Counted from the stretch's first letter, positions 9,072 to 18,309 are shown. The stretch: DNA of 64,000 nucleotides from Deltaproteobacteria bacterium (GCA_018434685.1 JAHDOV010000004.1:474808-538807), one strand, 5' to 3'. A program made the numbers and translations. The notes: a model not told the origin generated them from the letters alone.

Positions 9072-9705
9072 TCTCGAACATCTCCTTTATCGTGGACTGC
9101 GGATCCGTGCTGTTGAATATGCTTGACCCTGCCACGATAACATCGACCCCGTGTGACAGCAACATGCCGAGATTATCCGTTCCGACTCCTCCATCCACCT
9201 CAAGGAGGATATCCCTGCCAGCAATCATCTCCTTGGACTCGGAGAACTTCGGGACCACCGCATCGATGAACGATTGTCCGCCAAATCCCGGGTTTACGCT
9301 CATGATCAGGACGAGGTCGGTCACGTCAAGACAGTATTCGATCACACTTGGAGGGGTGGAAGGGTTCAGCGATACCCCGGCCTTCACTCCGAGTTCCCGG
9401 ATTCTCGAGAGGGTCCGATGGAGGTGGGTGCATGCCTCGGCGTGAACCGTTATGCCGTCCGCCCCGGCTTGAGCAAATGCCTCGAGGTAGCGGTCCGGTT
9501 CGCTGATCATGAGGTGACAGTCGAGATAGGCGTCGGTTATCTTGCGGAGGTGTTTGACGACAACCGGCCCGATGGTGATGTTGGGCACGAAAATGCCGTC
9601 CATCACATCGACATGTATCCACTGGGCACCGGCGGATACGACCTTGTCTATCTCCTGGGCGAGACGGGAAAAGTCAGCGGAGAGAATTGAAGGAGCAAGG
9701 ATCAT
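9049..9705 (-). CDS. rpe: Ribulose-phosphate 3-epimerase
   Basis: TIM-barrel enzyme of 218 residues that interconverts ribulose-5-phosphate and xylulose-5-phosphate in the cytoplasmic pentose phosphate pathway. Family motifs are present: APSILSADFSRLAQEI at the N-terminus, HVDVMDGIFVPNITIGP (catalytic Asp and metal-binding His), CHLMI, MSVNPGFGGQSF and EVDGGV near the phosphate site. The frame runs upstream to 9828, but the ATG at 9705 overlaps the fmt stop as ATGA and gives the normal N-terminus. It belongs to the def-fmt-rpe translationally coupled run. Confidence 0.95.
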   Translation of the reverse strand: MILAPSILSADFSRLAQEIDKVVSAGAQWIHVDVMDGIFVPNITIGPVVVKHLRKITDAYLDCHLMISEPDRYLEAFAQAGADGITVHAEACTHLHRTLSRIRELGVKAGVSLNPSTPPSVIEYCLDVTDLVLIMSVNPGFGGQSFIDAVVPKFSESKEMIAGRDILLEVDGGVGTDNLGMLLSHGVDVIVAGSSIFNSTDPQSTIKEMFEIASAKSS

Positions 9706-10646
9706 GGGCGGCCTCCCGTTCCGAGAACCATGTGAGAATCGTGGAGTCCGCAGGAAAAGGCCCGTGACTCCATCGCCTTTTTGCCTTCCACCTGGACGAC
9801 ATGGGGAAGAATGAACCCCCGAGAACATGCGATCTTGAGGTCCTGGCCGTCTTTGATCAGGGTGCCCTTCGTGAGGTCATGATCCTCTCGGGAGTATGAA
9901 GCGGCCAATATTTTCAGGGTCTTTGACCCCATGGAGGTGTAGGCGCACGGCCACGGCACAAAGGCGCGGATCATGTTGTGGATCCGTACCGGGTCGTCCT
10001 CCCAGTCGATCTCCCCCTCCTCTTTTTTCAGCATGGGGGCCAGGGTCGCCTGTTCATGGTCCTGGGGTTGTGGTGAGATCGATCCCTGTGCCAGGGATGA
10101 GAGGGTCTCCATGAGTTTGCGGGCTCCCAATTCGCTCAGTTTCTTTGAGACAGACAGGGCATCGTCGTTTTCGTCGATGGGGAGGACTGCCTGGAGATAT
10201 ACCGGTCCGGAATCCATGCCGCTGTCGATCTGCATGATGCTCACGCCCGTTTCCGTACAACCGGCCAGGATGGCCCTGTTTATGGGTGCTGCTCCCCGGA
10301 AGGAGGGCAGGAGAGAGGCATGAACATTGATGAACCCGAATTCGGGAATGGCGAGCATGTCGGCAGGGATCATCTTGCCGTAGGCAACCACGATGACAGC
10401 GTCGAGGTGTGCTTGCTCGAGGGCCTGATAGATCTCTCGATTTTCTCTGAGCCGTTCGGGCTGCAGGACTAAGATGCCCTTTTCCATGGCATACTGTTTC
10501 ACGGGAGGGGCCTGGAGAAGTCGCCCCCGGCCCTTGGGTTTGTCAGACTGGGTGATAACGCTCACCACCTCATGGTCCTGGGCACCTACCAGGGCCTTGA
10601 GGGTCGGCAGTGCAAAGTCCGGGGTGCCCATGAAGGCGAGTCTCAT
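9702..10646 (-). CDS. fmt: Methionyl-tRNA formyltransferase
   Basis: Transfers a formyl group from 10-formyl-tetrahydrofolate to initiator Met-tRNA. The 314-residue length is normal. The N-terminal catalytic domain starts RLAFMGTPDFALPTL and carries HASLLPSFRGAAPINRAI, which includes the active-site His. The C-terminal OB-like domain carries FVPWPCAYT. It overlaps def by 4 bases upstream and rpe by 4 bases downstream. The initiator tRNA it acts on is encoded at 43148-43224. Confidence 0.97.
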   Translation of the reverse strand: MRLAFMGTPDFALPTLKALVGAQDHEVVSVITQSDKPKGRGRLLQAPPVKQYAMEKGILVLQPERLRENREIYQALEQAHLDAVIVVAYGKMIPADMLAIPEFGFINVHASLLPSFRGAAPINRAILAGCTETGVSIMQIDSGMDSGPVYLQAVLPIDENDDALSVSKKLSELGARKLMETLSSLAQGSISPQPQDHEQATLAPMLKKEEGEIDWEDDPVRIHNMIRAFVPWPCAYTSMGSKTLKILAASYSREDHDLTKGTLIKDGQDLKIACSRGFILPHVVQVEGKKAMESRAFSCGLHDSHMVLGTGGRP

Positions 10647-11143
10647 AACTTCCCTTTTTTCCGTTTTTTCAGGTAAATGGAACGTTTCAGGGGCGAGGCA
10701 TAGTCCAGGATCACTCTCCCGTTGAGGTGGTCGATCTCGTGCTGAAAGATCCTGGCCAGGAAGCCTTCGGCCTCAATGGTGACATCGTTGCCTTCCAGGT
10801 CGATCGCCTTTATCACGATCTGCCGTGCGCGGGGAACATCTACGGATATCTCGGGTACGCTCAGGCACATCTCGTTGTCCGTCTCGCTCCCTTCCTGCTC
10901 GATGATGACCGGGTTGATGAGCGTGGTCAGATTCCCGGTTTCCTTGTTTGCCGTGGGATCGACGATGATCAGTCGCCTGGGGAAACCCACCTGGGGTGCG
11001 GCAAGTCCGACTCCGGGTGCGGAGTACATGAGCTGCTTCATGTCATCGACAAGGGTGATGATTTCTAGGTCGATGTTGTCGATCTCCTGAGCCCTGTTCT
11101 TGAGCACCTGATCAGGATACAAGAGTATGTGCTTTCTCGGCAT
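10643..11143 (-). CDS. def: Peptide deformylase
   Basis: Removes the formyl group from the first Met of new proteins, working on the ribosome. The 166-residue sequence contains the three family motifs: GVGLAAPQVG, EMCLSVPE (metal Cys; the usual Gly before Cys is Met here) and FQHEIDHLNG (metal His pair and catalytic Glu). Its ATGA overlap with fmt gives coupled synthesis of the two enzymes of the formyl-Met cycle. It begins 35 bases after the small Cys-rich gene. Confidence 0.96.
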   Translation of the reverse strand: MPRKHILLYPDQVLKNRAQEIDNIDLEIITLVDDMKQLMYSAPGVGLAAPQVGFPRRLIIVDPTANKETGNLTTLINPVIIEQEGSETDNEMCLSVPEISVDVPRARQIVIKAIDLEGNDVTIEAEGFLARIFQHEIDHLNGRVILDYASPLKRSIYLKKRKKGKL

Positions 11144-11177
11144 AATGTCCTACCTTAAAACCAAAGTCGTTTATCTG

Positions 11178-11342
11178 TCAAGGGGCGCTGTTCCTGAGCG
11201 GTTTGCCCATATTGTCAAACAGTTCAGGATTTCGGTACGACAGGTATGCGCTGCATTTCTGGTTGTATCTGCAGGTTCTGCATACCTCGATGGCGATTTT
11301 CGGTTTGCCCTTGCGTCTGCAGCACTCGATATATGTTCTCAT
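11178..11342 (-). CDS. Small 54-residue Cys-rich protein
   Basis: This 54-codon frame starts MRTYIECCRRKGKPKIAIEV. It contains a Cys pair at 7-8 and a CxxC with a further Cys (C21, C24, C30), five Cys in all, plus many Lys and Arg. The pattern suggests a small zinc or iron-sulfur site. Its ATG overlaps the AroE-like stop as ATGA, which is strong support that it is a real, coupled gene. It lies directly before def. I do not recognise a named family. It could be a metal-dependent accessory factor of the def-fmt translation module, but that is inference. Confidence 0.72.
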   Translation of the reverse strand: MRTYIECCRRKGKPKIAIEVCRTCRYNQKCSAYLSYRNPELFDNMGKPLRNSAP

Positions 11343-12154
11343 GGTCTTTTATACCCAACTGATTGGAACGCGTTTTCCAGCACCATATCCGGCACGTCGA
11401 TCCCGGTGAAGATGCTGAAGTTCCGCTTTGTCTGGTGATAGAGCATGGCAAAACCCGGGATGAGATCCAGGTGATGGTCCAATGCCTTCTCCGATAATGC
11501 AGTAGGCCGCATGACCGTCTCGAGTATCCGTGCGCTCTTCCGGAGTCTTCGCAGGTCGAGATCAAAGGCGATGTGGTCGACTATGGGTGTTGCCTGGACG
11601 ACGATGTCAACACCTTCAAGCTCTCCATCGTCAAAGAGCGAGATCCGTTCCGAGGCGAAGATGTCCAGGAGGGCCGAGGCTGCGGCCGGCGATCTGTTCA
11701 GAACCGATATCCGGTGTGCCCCGGCAGTCAGGAGGGCATCAACGATGGCCCGTGCCGCACCACCGGCTCCCAGTACAAGGCAGTGCGTTCTCCGGACATC
11801 ACCGATGGCCTTGAGTGCCCCGATACCGTCGGTATTGTATCCCGCGAGCGTTCCATCTTCGTTCCTGACTACGGTATTTACCGCATGAATGCGCGATGAA
11901 ACCGGGCAGCAACAGTCGAGGAGGTGCCATGCAGCATGCTTGTGCGGGATGGTGACATTGAACCCGTCGAGGTTCTCCCATGCATGGAATGCCTGCACGG
12001 TATCCCCTAGGGCATGGGGCGCGACGTCGTGAGCAAGATAGGCCATATCGAGCCTCAATTCTTCAAAGATGTGGTTGTAGACCGCGGGAGCAACCACATG
12101 CGTGGCGGGGTGTGAGAGGATGGTAAAGAGCCTGGTTCTTCCCGTTATCTTCAT
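11339..12154 (-). CDS. Shikimate dehydrogenase-like (AroE-family) oxidoreductase
   Basis: AroE-fold NAD(P)-dependent dehydrogenase of 271 residues. Conserved parts include NVTIPHK (catalytic Lys), GYNTDGIG (catalytic Asp), the dinucleotide loop GAGGAARA and the NR adenosine-phosphate motif. In the N-terminal substrate pocket the canonical HSxSP is replaced by HVVAP, so both Ser residues that hold the shikimate carboxylate (equivalents at 20 and 22) are lost. The usual NAT and P-x-x-TPLL stretches are also divergent. The start at 12154 lies 1 base after the sirtuin stop; a longer frame to 12211 is unlikely. It may be a true but divergent AroE or a paralogue with another substrate. Confidence 0.8.
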   Translation of the reverse strand: MKITGRTRLFTILSHPATHVVAPAVYNHIFEELRLDMAYLAHDVAPHALGDTVQAFHAWENLDGFNVTIPHKHAAWHLLDCCCPVSSRIHAVNTVVRNEDGTLAGYNTDGIGALKAIGDVRRTHCLVLGAGGAARAIVDALLTAGAHRISVLNRSPAAASALLDIFASERISLFDDGELEGVDIVVQATPIVDHIAFDLDLRRLRKSARILETVMRPTALSEKALDHHLDLIPGFAMLYHQTKRNFSIFTGIDVPDMVLENAFQSVGYKRP

Positions 12155-12155
12155 G

Positions 12156-12968
12156 TCACCCCGTCTTCGCCCTGATGGTATCTTCGATACGAGAGAGCAC
12201 CTCACCGGCACTGCCCCGGATAAGAAAGTCGGAAACCCTGCCGGTCAGCGGTGTCGGCTCCCGGTTGATCTCGATGATATGACATCTCTGTTTGGGAATC
12301 GGCATGATGCCGAGGCCCCGGTACTGCGGATTCATGCCCTTGGCGATGAGGGGCAGCGATGCGGCGGGTTCCACCTGCGCAGAGGTTCCGATCACGAGCA
12401 TGAGATCGCAGTCGTCAGCCTCAGTGAAGGATTCTTGCAGTGCCTCCTGAGGGATTGCCTCGCCGAAGAAGACGGCATCGGGTTTGAGGATACCGCCGCA
12501 GGGGCATCGCGGGGGAATGTGACCCTCGAACTCGGTCATCACCTGTTGATAGCCGTACCTGTTCGAGCAGCTCATGCATCTGGCCTGGAGCATATTGCCG
12601 TGGAACTCGATGACATGGCAGCTGCCGGCCTTCTGGTGGAGATTGTCGATGTTCTGGGTAATCACGGTCTTGATCCTGCCGATCCCCTCCAGGTAGGCCA
12701 GAGCCAGATGACCTTTGTTGGGGAGGGCGTCCCAGAGTTTGAATTCTCCGGAGGTATTCATGTCGAGCATGCATCTCCATACCTCACCGGGTTCGGCCAG
12801 AAAGCGCTCGATGAAGAACATGGTCGGATCATACCGTTCCCAGATTCCTCCCGGTGACCTGAAGTCCGGCACCCCCGATTCGGTGGATATCCCGGCACCG
12901 GTAAGAACAATGGCGTGGTTCGCCTCGAGGATGAACTCGACGGTCTTATCGATGAGGGCAGAATCCAT
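12156..12968 (-). CDS. cobB: NAD-dependent protein deacylase (sirtuin)
   Basis: Removes acyl groups from protein lysines using NAD, giving nicotinamide and O-acyl-ADP-ribose. The 270-residue sequence carries GAGISTESGVPDFRSPGG (NAD site), TQNIDNLHQKAG, the catalytic His in EFHGN, and a structural zinc knuckle (CMSC near 148 and CPCGG near 171). VIGTSAQVEPAA completes the Rossmann motif. It precedes the AroE-like gene by one base and so is probably co-transcribed with it. Its targets here are unknown; acyl-CoA-rich anaerobic metabolism would supply acyl-lysines. Confidence 0.93.
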   Translation of the reverse strand: MDSALIDKTVEFILEANHAIVLTGAGISTESGVPDFRSPGGIWERYDPTMFFIERFLAEPGEVWRCMLDMNTSGEFKLWDALPNKGHLALAYLEGIGRIKTVITQNIDNLHQKAGSCHVIEFHGNMLQARCMSCSNRYGYQQVMTEFEGHIPPRCPCGGILKPDAVFFGEAIPQEALQESFTEADDCDLMLVIGTSAQVEPAASLPLIAKGMNPQYRGLGIMPIPKQRCHIIEINREPTPLTGRVSDFLIRGSAGEVLSRIEDTIRAKTG

Positions 12969-13070
12969 GGTCTATGCTTTACCAGAGCCACGTACGCAGG
13001 TCAAGGAATTGGAGTGTGCACAAATGCTTAAAATCATTGGTTCAGAGGAGTTTCTGGCCTCGCCGTGCAG

Positions 13071-13685
13071 TTATTCGCCCGCGTCCTTTTTCTGCCCGGG
13101 GGGGCTGTCTTCGATGGTGAAGAGATCGTTTTTCATGCCGGTATTGAACCGGTAATCGCCGAGACGGATGTCGCTGCTGTTTCCCGTGGCATCTTTCAGG
13201 AGGATCCGGCTCAGGTGGTGATCCTCGTCCACCCAGATGGAGATGAAGCCGGTGCCGTTTTTCGGGTGGAGCACGAGGTTTTCGCCGGCGTCTTCTATGT
13301 CATAATCCTCATCGATGTCAGCGAGCCCTGAAAAAAAGCCCAGGATGTTCTGCGTGGCGATCTCCCTGGGGATTTCCTGGTTCGTCGTGGTCCCCTTCTC
13401 CGGGAGGTGAATGATAACGGTCTGCCCCTTGAGGATGATTACCTGCTTTTCCGGGGTGTACACATCCATACGCACGCCGGTATCCCGTTTGTACGAGACC
13501 GTGCCGGTAAAGTGTATCTTCTTGTCCACGATGGTCTGGTGTGTGTCCTGAGAGAACGAGACGATAAAGTCCGGGTACTTGAGGTACTCGTTCTGGACAT
13601 CTTCAAGGGTGCCGGCAGAGGCTGCCGCGGCACCTGAGAGTAAGAATGAAACGACGATGAGACTACTCTTCCAGTTCCTGTGCAT
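13071..13685 (-). CDS. lolA: Outer-membrane lipoprotein carrier protein LolA
   Basis: Periplasmic chaperone that carries lipoproteins from LolCDE to the outer membrane. It has a signal peptide (hydrophobic core about residues 8-18, Ala-rich cleavage region near 20-24). The mature part has the LolA-like beta series, including FIVSFSQDT, FTGTVSYKRDTGVRMDVYTP and ISIWVDEDHHLSRILLKD. The frame continues upstream inside ftsK, but the ATG at 13685 gives the natural signal peptide; it overlaps the ftsK 3' end by 23 bases. Pairing of lolA with ftsK is common in Proteobacteria. About 100 bases separate it from the sirtuin. Confidence 0.9.
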   Translation of the reverse strand: MHRNWKSSLIVVSFLLSGAAAASAGTLEDVQNEYLKYPDFIVSFSQDTHQTIVDKKIHFTGTVSYKRDTGVRMDVYTPEKQVIILKGQTVIIHLPEKGTTTNQEIPREIATQNILGFFSGLADIDEDYDIEDAGENLVLHPKNGTGFISIWVDEDHHLSRILLKDATGNSSDIRLGDYRFNTGMKNDLFTIEDSPPGQKKDAGE

Positions 13686-15897
13686 AGGCTTTGACCAAGA
13701 CCTTTCTGGGTTTTCCTGCCGTATCGGCCGGACCGATGATGCCATCGGTCTCCATCTGTTCGACAATCCGTGCCGCCCTGTTGTAGCCGATCCTGAATCT
13801 CCTCTGGATGAGGGATATGGATGCGCTGCCCTTACTCGTGACAAACTCCAGTGCCTCGTCGTAGACCGGGTCATACTCATCGTTGCCATTGGATGAACCC
13901 GATTCCTCCCGGGCGAGACTGGCGAACTGATCGTCCAGTCCCTCGACATAGTCCGGCCCCTTCTGCTCCCTGATAAATTCCACCACCCGGTCCAGTTCCT
14001 CCTCTGACACGTACGCACCGTGAACCCGGGTGAGATGTGACGTCCCCGGGGAGAGGAAGAGCATGTCGCCCAGCCCCAGGAGCTGATCGGCCCCGGATGA
14101 GTCGAGGATCGTCCTCGAATCGATCTTTGAAGAGACCCTGAAGGACATCCGGGACGGGAAGTTCGATTTGATCAGCCCGGTAATGACATCCACCGAGGGC
14201 CTCTGGGTCGCAACGATCATATAGATGCCTGCAGCCCGTGCCATCTGTGCGAGGCGGGCAATATGGATTTCAACCTCCCGGTTCACCATCATGAGGTCGG
14301 CCATCTCGTCGATGATGATGACGAGCTTCGGCAGGAGACCCGGCGGTTGTTCCTCCCTGTGGAGGGTGGCCAGCGTGGTCGAGGGATTCTTGTTGTCCTT
14401 CTTGATCCGTTTATTGTACGTCTCGATTCCCTTCACCCCGAGATTCTTGAACCATTCATAGCGGCCCTCCATTTCGGCGACCGCCCACTTGAGAACCGGC
14501 AGGGCCTCTTTCGGGTCGATGACGACCGGATGGAGGAGGTGGGGGATGCCTTCGTAGTGGGAGAGCTCGATGCGCTTCGGATCGATCATGATGAATTTCA
14601 GCTCGGACGGATCGTACCGGTAGAGGAGCGAGAGGATCATGGTGTTGAGACCGACGCTCTTGCCCGTGCCTGTTGCACCGGCTATGAGCAGGTGGGGCAT
14701 CTTTGCCAGGCCGGTGACCACGGGCAGGCCCTCTATGTTTGTCCCCAGCCCGAGGGTAAGCGATCCGGCCGAGGAGATGAACTCTTTGCTCGACAGGATT
14801 GTCCGCAGGTACACCATCTCCCTGGTCCTGTTGGGTATCTCGATGCCCACGGCATTCTTTCCGGGTATGGGTGCGACCACCCGGACCGGAGAGGCCTTGA
14901 GTGCCATGGCAAGGTCATCTGCGAGGGAGACGATCTTGTTGATCTTGATCCCCGGGGCCGGGGTGAATTCGTACATGGTGATAACCGGGCCGGGCTTGAT
15001 TTCCAGGATCTCTCCCTCTACGCCGAAATCCTTGAGCTTGGATATGATCAGTGATGCATTGGCCTTGAGCTCCTTGTCCGTAATCACCCGGCTTTTCGAC
15101 GGGGGTTTGGTGAGCAGGGACAGGGGAGGGAGCTGATAGTCGTTCACGAAGTCGAGGATGGCCTGTCTGGGAACCTCGGAAGGGGGTTTCTCCTCGTGTT
15201 CCGCAATCGTGATCTGCGGTTCGGTCCTGTCCTTTTTTGCCTCGGGTTCGGATTGGGGTTTTGTGGCCTTGCCCTTGGACGGTTTGATCTTCGAACGGTT
15301 CTCCATCTCGGACCGCTTCTTCCGGAATTCATGGTTTTCTTTTACCGTGGAGGCAAATTCCCTGATGGTCTTGTACGGGGTGGATATGTCGTACCCGATC
15401 ATGAAACCTGCACAGAGCAGCATGACGAGCAGAACCAGGGACCCCCATTCGTTGAGGTAGGCGAGCAGTGCCCCGCCGATGATACGCCCGATGACCCCTC
15501 CCGCCCCCTCAGGCATGGTCTTGGAAAACAGGGCACTTTCCTGGAAAAAGATCCCCAGCAGGCTGATGGCGACGAAGAGGATGATGAAGGTGCTCGAGAA
15601 TTTGATCCAGCTCGGGAACTGTTTGTTCCTGAAGAACCGGAAGGCATATTCGGCAAGGAACAGCGGGATGATGAAGGCCGTTATCCCGAAGATGATGTAG
15701 AGCCCGTCGGCGATGTACGACCCCACTTTCCCCATCCAGTTCCCTATTTCCTTGACGCTCACCGAGTGATGCCAGCCCGGATCGGCTGGATGGTACGATA
15801 CGAGGGCGAGGAAGAGGAACACGGCAACAAAGCCCATGAATAATCCCAGTACCTGTACCGGGATCGTGTTATCCTGCTCCTGTTTCTTTTTTGCCAT
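13663..15897 (-). CDS. ftsK: DNA translocase FtsK/SpoIIIE
   Basis: ATP-driven DNA pump that clears the chromosome terminus through the division septum. The 744 residues comprise four N-terminal membrane segments (about 15-180), a short charged linker (about 185-260), the alpha-beta motor (Walker A GATGTGKS, Walker B IIIDEMADLMM) and a C-terminal winged-helix gamma domain (about 670-740) that reads KOPS-like sites. The linker is much shorter than in E. coli FtsK. It starts 12 bases after uppP ends and overlaps lolA. Confidence 0.96.
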   Translation of the reverse strand: MAKKKQEQDNTIPVQVLGLFMGFVAVFLFLALVSYHPADPGWHHSVSVKEIGNWMGKVGSYIADGLYIIFGITAFIIPLFLAEYAFRFFRNKQFPSWIKFSSTFIILFVAISLLGIFFQESALFSKTMPEGAGGVIGRIIGGALLAYLNEWGSLVLLVMLLCAGFMIGYDISTPYKTIREFASTVKENHEFRKKRSEMENRSKIKPSKGKATKPQSEPEAKKDRTEPQITIAEHEEKPPSEVPRQAILDFVNDYQLPPLSLLTKPPSKSRVITDKELKANASLIISKLKDFGVEGEILEIKPGPVITMYEFTPAPGIKINKIVSLADDLAMALKASPVRVVAPIPGKNAVGIEIPNRTREMVYLRTILSSKEFISSAGSLTLGLGTNIEGLPVVTGLAKMPHLLIAGATGTGKSVGLNTMILSLLYRYDPSELKFIMIDPKRIELSHYEGIPHLLHPVVIDPKEALPVLKWAVAEMEGRYEWFKNLGVKGIETYNKRIKKDNKNPSTTLATLHREEQPPGLLPKLVIIIDEMADLMMVNREVEIHIARLAQMARAAGIYMIVATQRPSVDVITGLIKSNFPSRMSFRVSSKIDSRTILDSSGADQLLGLGDMLFLSPGTSHLTRVHGAYVSEEELDRVVEFIREQKGPDYVEGLDDQFASLAREESGSSNGNDEYDPVYDEALEFVTSKGSASISLIQRRFRIGYNRAARIVEQMETDGIIGPADTAGKPRKVLVKAYAQELEE

Positions 15898-15909
15898 GAG
15901 AATCCTTTC

Positions 15910-16692
15910 CTAAAAGCTTAACGCAATATAGGTCAATCCGGCAACCCAGCAGTACACCGAGAAGATGAAGAAGTTATGCCTCTGTAATGTCCATACCAAA
16001 AATTTCAGAGAAATCAAACCCACGATAAATGCCGTGACCCCTCCGATGAGGTGGAGCGGGGTCAATGCCTGGGGTTGCCCGCCCCACTCCAGGATCGTTG
16101 CCCCGATAATGGCAGGTATGGCGGCGATAAAGGAATAACTTGCCGCCCACGTGCGCTCCATACCGCAGAGAACGCCTGCAAAGATGGTGGAACCGGAGCG
16201 TGAAATGCCCGGAATGATGGCAATGGATTGGAAAAGGCCGATGGTTACCGCATCGCGGATACGCATCTCGCCGTAGGTCCGCCCATGGGTTTTTACCCTG
16301 TCGGTAAAAAAGGTCAGCACGCCGGTAACGATGAGCATCGCTGCAACGAGCCGGGGCATGGAGAACAGGGACTCGAAGGTGTCTTTGAAGAGGATGCCCA
16401 CGATACCGGTAATCACGGTGGTGATCATAATGCAGACGACAACGAGCGCCTGCTTCCTTTGATAGCTGCCCGGCAGGATACCCCGCAGAAGAGACAGGAG
16501 ATCCTTGTGAAAAAACACGATGACCGCCAGGGTGGTGCCGAGATGGACCGAGACATCGAAGAGCATGTCTCCCGTCCAGGTATCTCCGATGAGGCTCTGG
16601 ATGATGACAAGGTGTCCCGAGCTCGATACCGGCAGAAATTCGGTAAGGCCCTGAACGACTCCGAGAAGAAGGGCGATGAGTGTATCAGACAA
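15910..16692 (-). CDS. uppP: Undecaprenyl-diphosphatase
   Basis: Integral membrane phosphatase that recycles undecaprenyl pyrophosphate for peptidoglycan and O-antigen synthesis and gives bacitracin tolerance. The 260-residue sequence has about eight membrane segments and the family motifs QGLTEFLPVSSSGHL and PGISRSGSTI. Translation begins at a TTG placed immediately after the rnj stop codon, with no intergenic base, which implies coupling to RNase J. The substrate ultimately derives from the isoprenoid enzymes encoded at 51-56 kb. Confidence 0.95.
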   Translation of the reverse strand: MSDTLIALLLGVVQGLTEFLPVSSSGHLVIIQSLIGDTWTGDMLFDVSVHLGTTLAVIVFFHKDLLSLLRGILPGSYQRKQALVVVCIMITTVITGIVGILFKDTFESLFSMPRLVAAMLIVTGVLTFFTDRVKTHGRTYGEMRIRDAVTIGLFQSIAIIPGISRSGSTIFAGVLCGMERTWAASYSFIAAIPAIIGATILEWGGQPQALTPLHLIGGVTAFIVGLISLKFLVWTLQRHNFFIFSVYCWVAGLTYIALSF

Positions 16693-18309
16693 CTAAATCT
16701 CCATAATGATTGGTATTATCATGGGCTTTTTCCCCAATCGGGCTTTCAGCCGTATCCCCAGCCCCTCGCGGAGCCGATTCTGCAGCATCTGGGTGTTGAG
16801 CTCTCTGCCCAGGAATGATTCGAGGATGTCGAGCGCGTGGTGTCTGATTTCATCCATGATCTCCTGTTCCATGCTCGCCGGGACAACCCCCTTGCACATG
16901 ATATCAGGGCCGAGGACGATATCGGACGATCCCGAGTCGATGACCACAAACGCAACGACCAGGCCGCCTTCAGAGATATGACGCCGGTCTCTGAGGACCA
17001 CGTCCCGGATGTCCCCGGTGAGTTCGCCATCCACGAAGCATTTGCCGTGAGGTGCATCCCCGGTTATCTGCATGCCGTCGTCCCTGATGGTCCATATCTG
17101 GCCGGGTTTGGCGAGAACGATCTCGGCATCCAGATCCGGGGCGGCCTCAACCATTTCCGCCAGGGCCTTCATGTGCCGGAGTTCCCCGTGTATCGGCATG
17201 ACAGTGCGGGGCTTCAGGGTGGAGACGGATTTCAGCAGTTCGCTGTGGGGTGCGTGACCGGTGGCATGAACATCGGCCACATCGGGATAGTATACCTTTG
17301 CCCCGAAGTCGATGAGCTTGTCGATGCACCGGGATATGGCGAGTTCGTTGCCGGGTATGATGCGGGCCGATATGATGACGCTGTCCCCGGACTTTACCTT
17401 GAACTTGTGCCAGCCCCTTGAAATGAGGGACAGCACGGAGTAGATCTCCCCCTGGGTGCCGGTGCAGATGATCATGACCTTGCTCCGGTCCATGGAGGTG
17501 ATCTCGTCGGGTTTGATCAGGTCCCGGGGATCCAGTTCCAGGAAGCCGAGATCCGTTGCGATATCGACGACCTGGTTCATGCTTCTGCCGATTATGGTGA
17601 TCTTTCTCCCGTTCGTGACCGCCAGTTCATAGAGCCTCTGTATGCGTTTTACATGGCTGCTGAAGGTGGATACCACGACAGCCCCGGGGGTATTCTTTAT
17701 GATGCCGTCTAGGGCAGTGTTTATCCTGGTCTCGTCCGAACATCTGGGATCCACCTCGGCATTGGTGCTCTCGCACATGAACAGCCTCACCTCGCGATCG
17801 ATGCGGAGGTATTTCTCGGGCATCTCCTTGAAGTCGCCGGAGTGAATGATCAGCCCCTGGGGTGTGAGCATGCTCAGCGAGAAGCATCCCAGTGTCGAAT
17901 GGAGCACCTCGATGAATTCGATCTCTATGCCGGCGAGTGAAATCTTCTGGCCCGGCTCCACCGGGATGAGATCGATGTTGCCGTTCATGTCGTATTCCCT
18001 GAGCTTCCTCTTGACCAGCTCCAAGGTAAAGGGGTGGCTGTATACCGGGATAGGGGCATCCTTGAGCAGGTACGGCAAGGCGCCGATGTGGTCTTCGTGT
18101 CCGTGGGTGAGGATGATGCCCTGGAAGGCCTCCTGGTTTTCCTTGATGTAGGAGAAGTCCGGGATAATCTGGTCGATGCCCGTGAGGTTGAACTTGGGGA
18201 ACATCAGGCCCGCGTCCACGACGATGGAACCGCTGCTCGTTTCGATGACCATGGAATTGAGCCCGAACTCCCGTACGCCGCCAAGGGGAATGATTCTTAC
18301 ATAGCTCAC
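16693..18309 (-). CDS. rnj: Ribonuclease J
   Basis: Metallo-beta-lactamase/beta-CASP nuclease (538 residues) with endonuclease and 5'-3' exonuclease activity in mRNA decay and rRNA maturation. The zinc motif HGHEDHIGALP lies near residue 73 and the beta-CASP motifs include STFSSH, CTGTQGE and HATGHAP. A C-terminal domain of about 100 residues completes the family architecture. The start is a GTG overlapping the acyltransferase stop (GTGA). The placement between PlsC and UppP couples RNA turnover to envelope genes in one transcript. Confidence 0.95.
   Translation of the reverse strand: MSYVRIIPLGGVREFGLNSMVIETSSGSIVVDAGLMFPKFNLTGIDQIIPDFSYIKENQEAFQGIILTHGHEDHIGALPYLLKDAPIPVYSHPFTLELVKRKLREYDMNGNIDLIPVEPGQKISLAGIEIEFIEVLHSTLGCFSLSMLTPQGLIIHSGDFKEMPEKYLRIDREVRLFMCESTNAEVDPRCSDETRINTALDGIIKNTPGAVVVSTFSSHVKRIQRLYELAVTNGRKITIIGRSMNQVVDIATDLGFLELDPRDLIKPDEITSMDRSKVMIICTGTQGEIYSVLSLISRGWHKFKVKSGDSVIISARIIPGNELAISRCIDKLIDFGAKVYYPDVADVHATGHAPHSELLKSVSTLKPRTVMPIHGELRHMKALAEMVEAAPDLDAEIVLAKPGQIWTIRDDGMQITGDAPHGKCFVDGELTGDIRDVVLRDRRHISEGGLVVAFVVIDSGSSDIVLGPDIMCKGVVPASMEQEIMDEIRHHALDILESFLGRELNTQMLQNRLREGLGIRLKARLGKKPMIIPIIMEI

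Noticed and set aside
14263-15054. 263-codon plus-strand frame opposite ftsK
   Set aside because: ftsK motifs and domain order are complete on the minus strand, and the shadow frame has no family signal.
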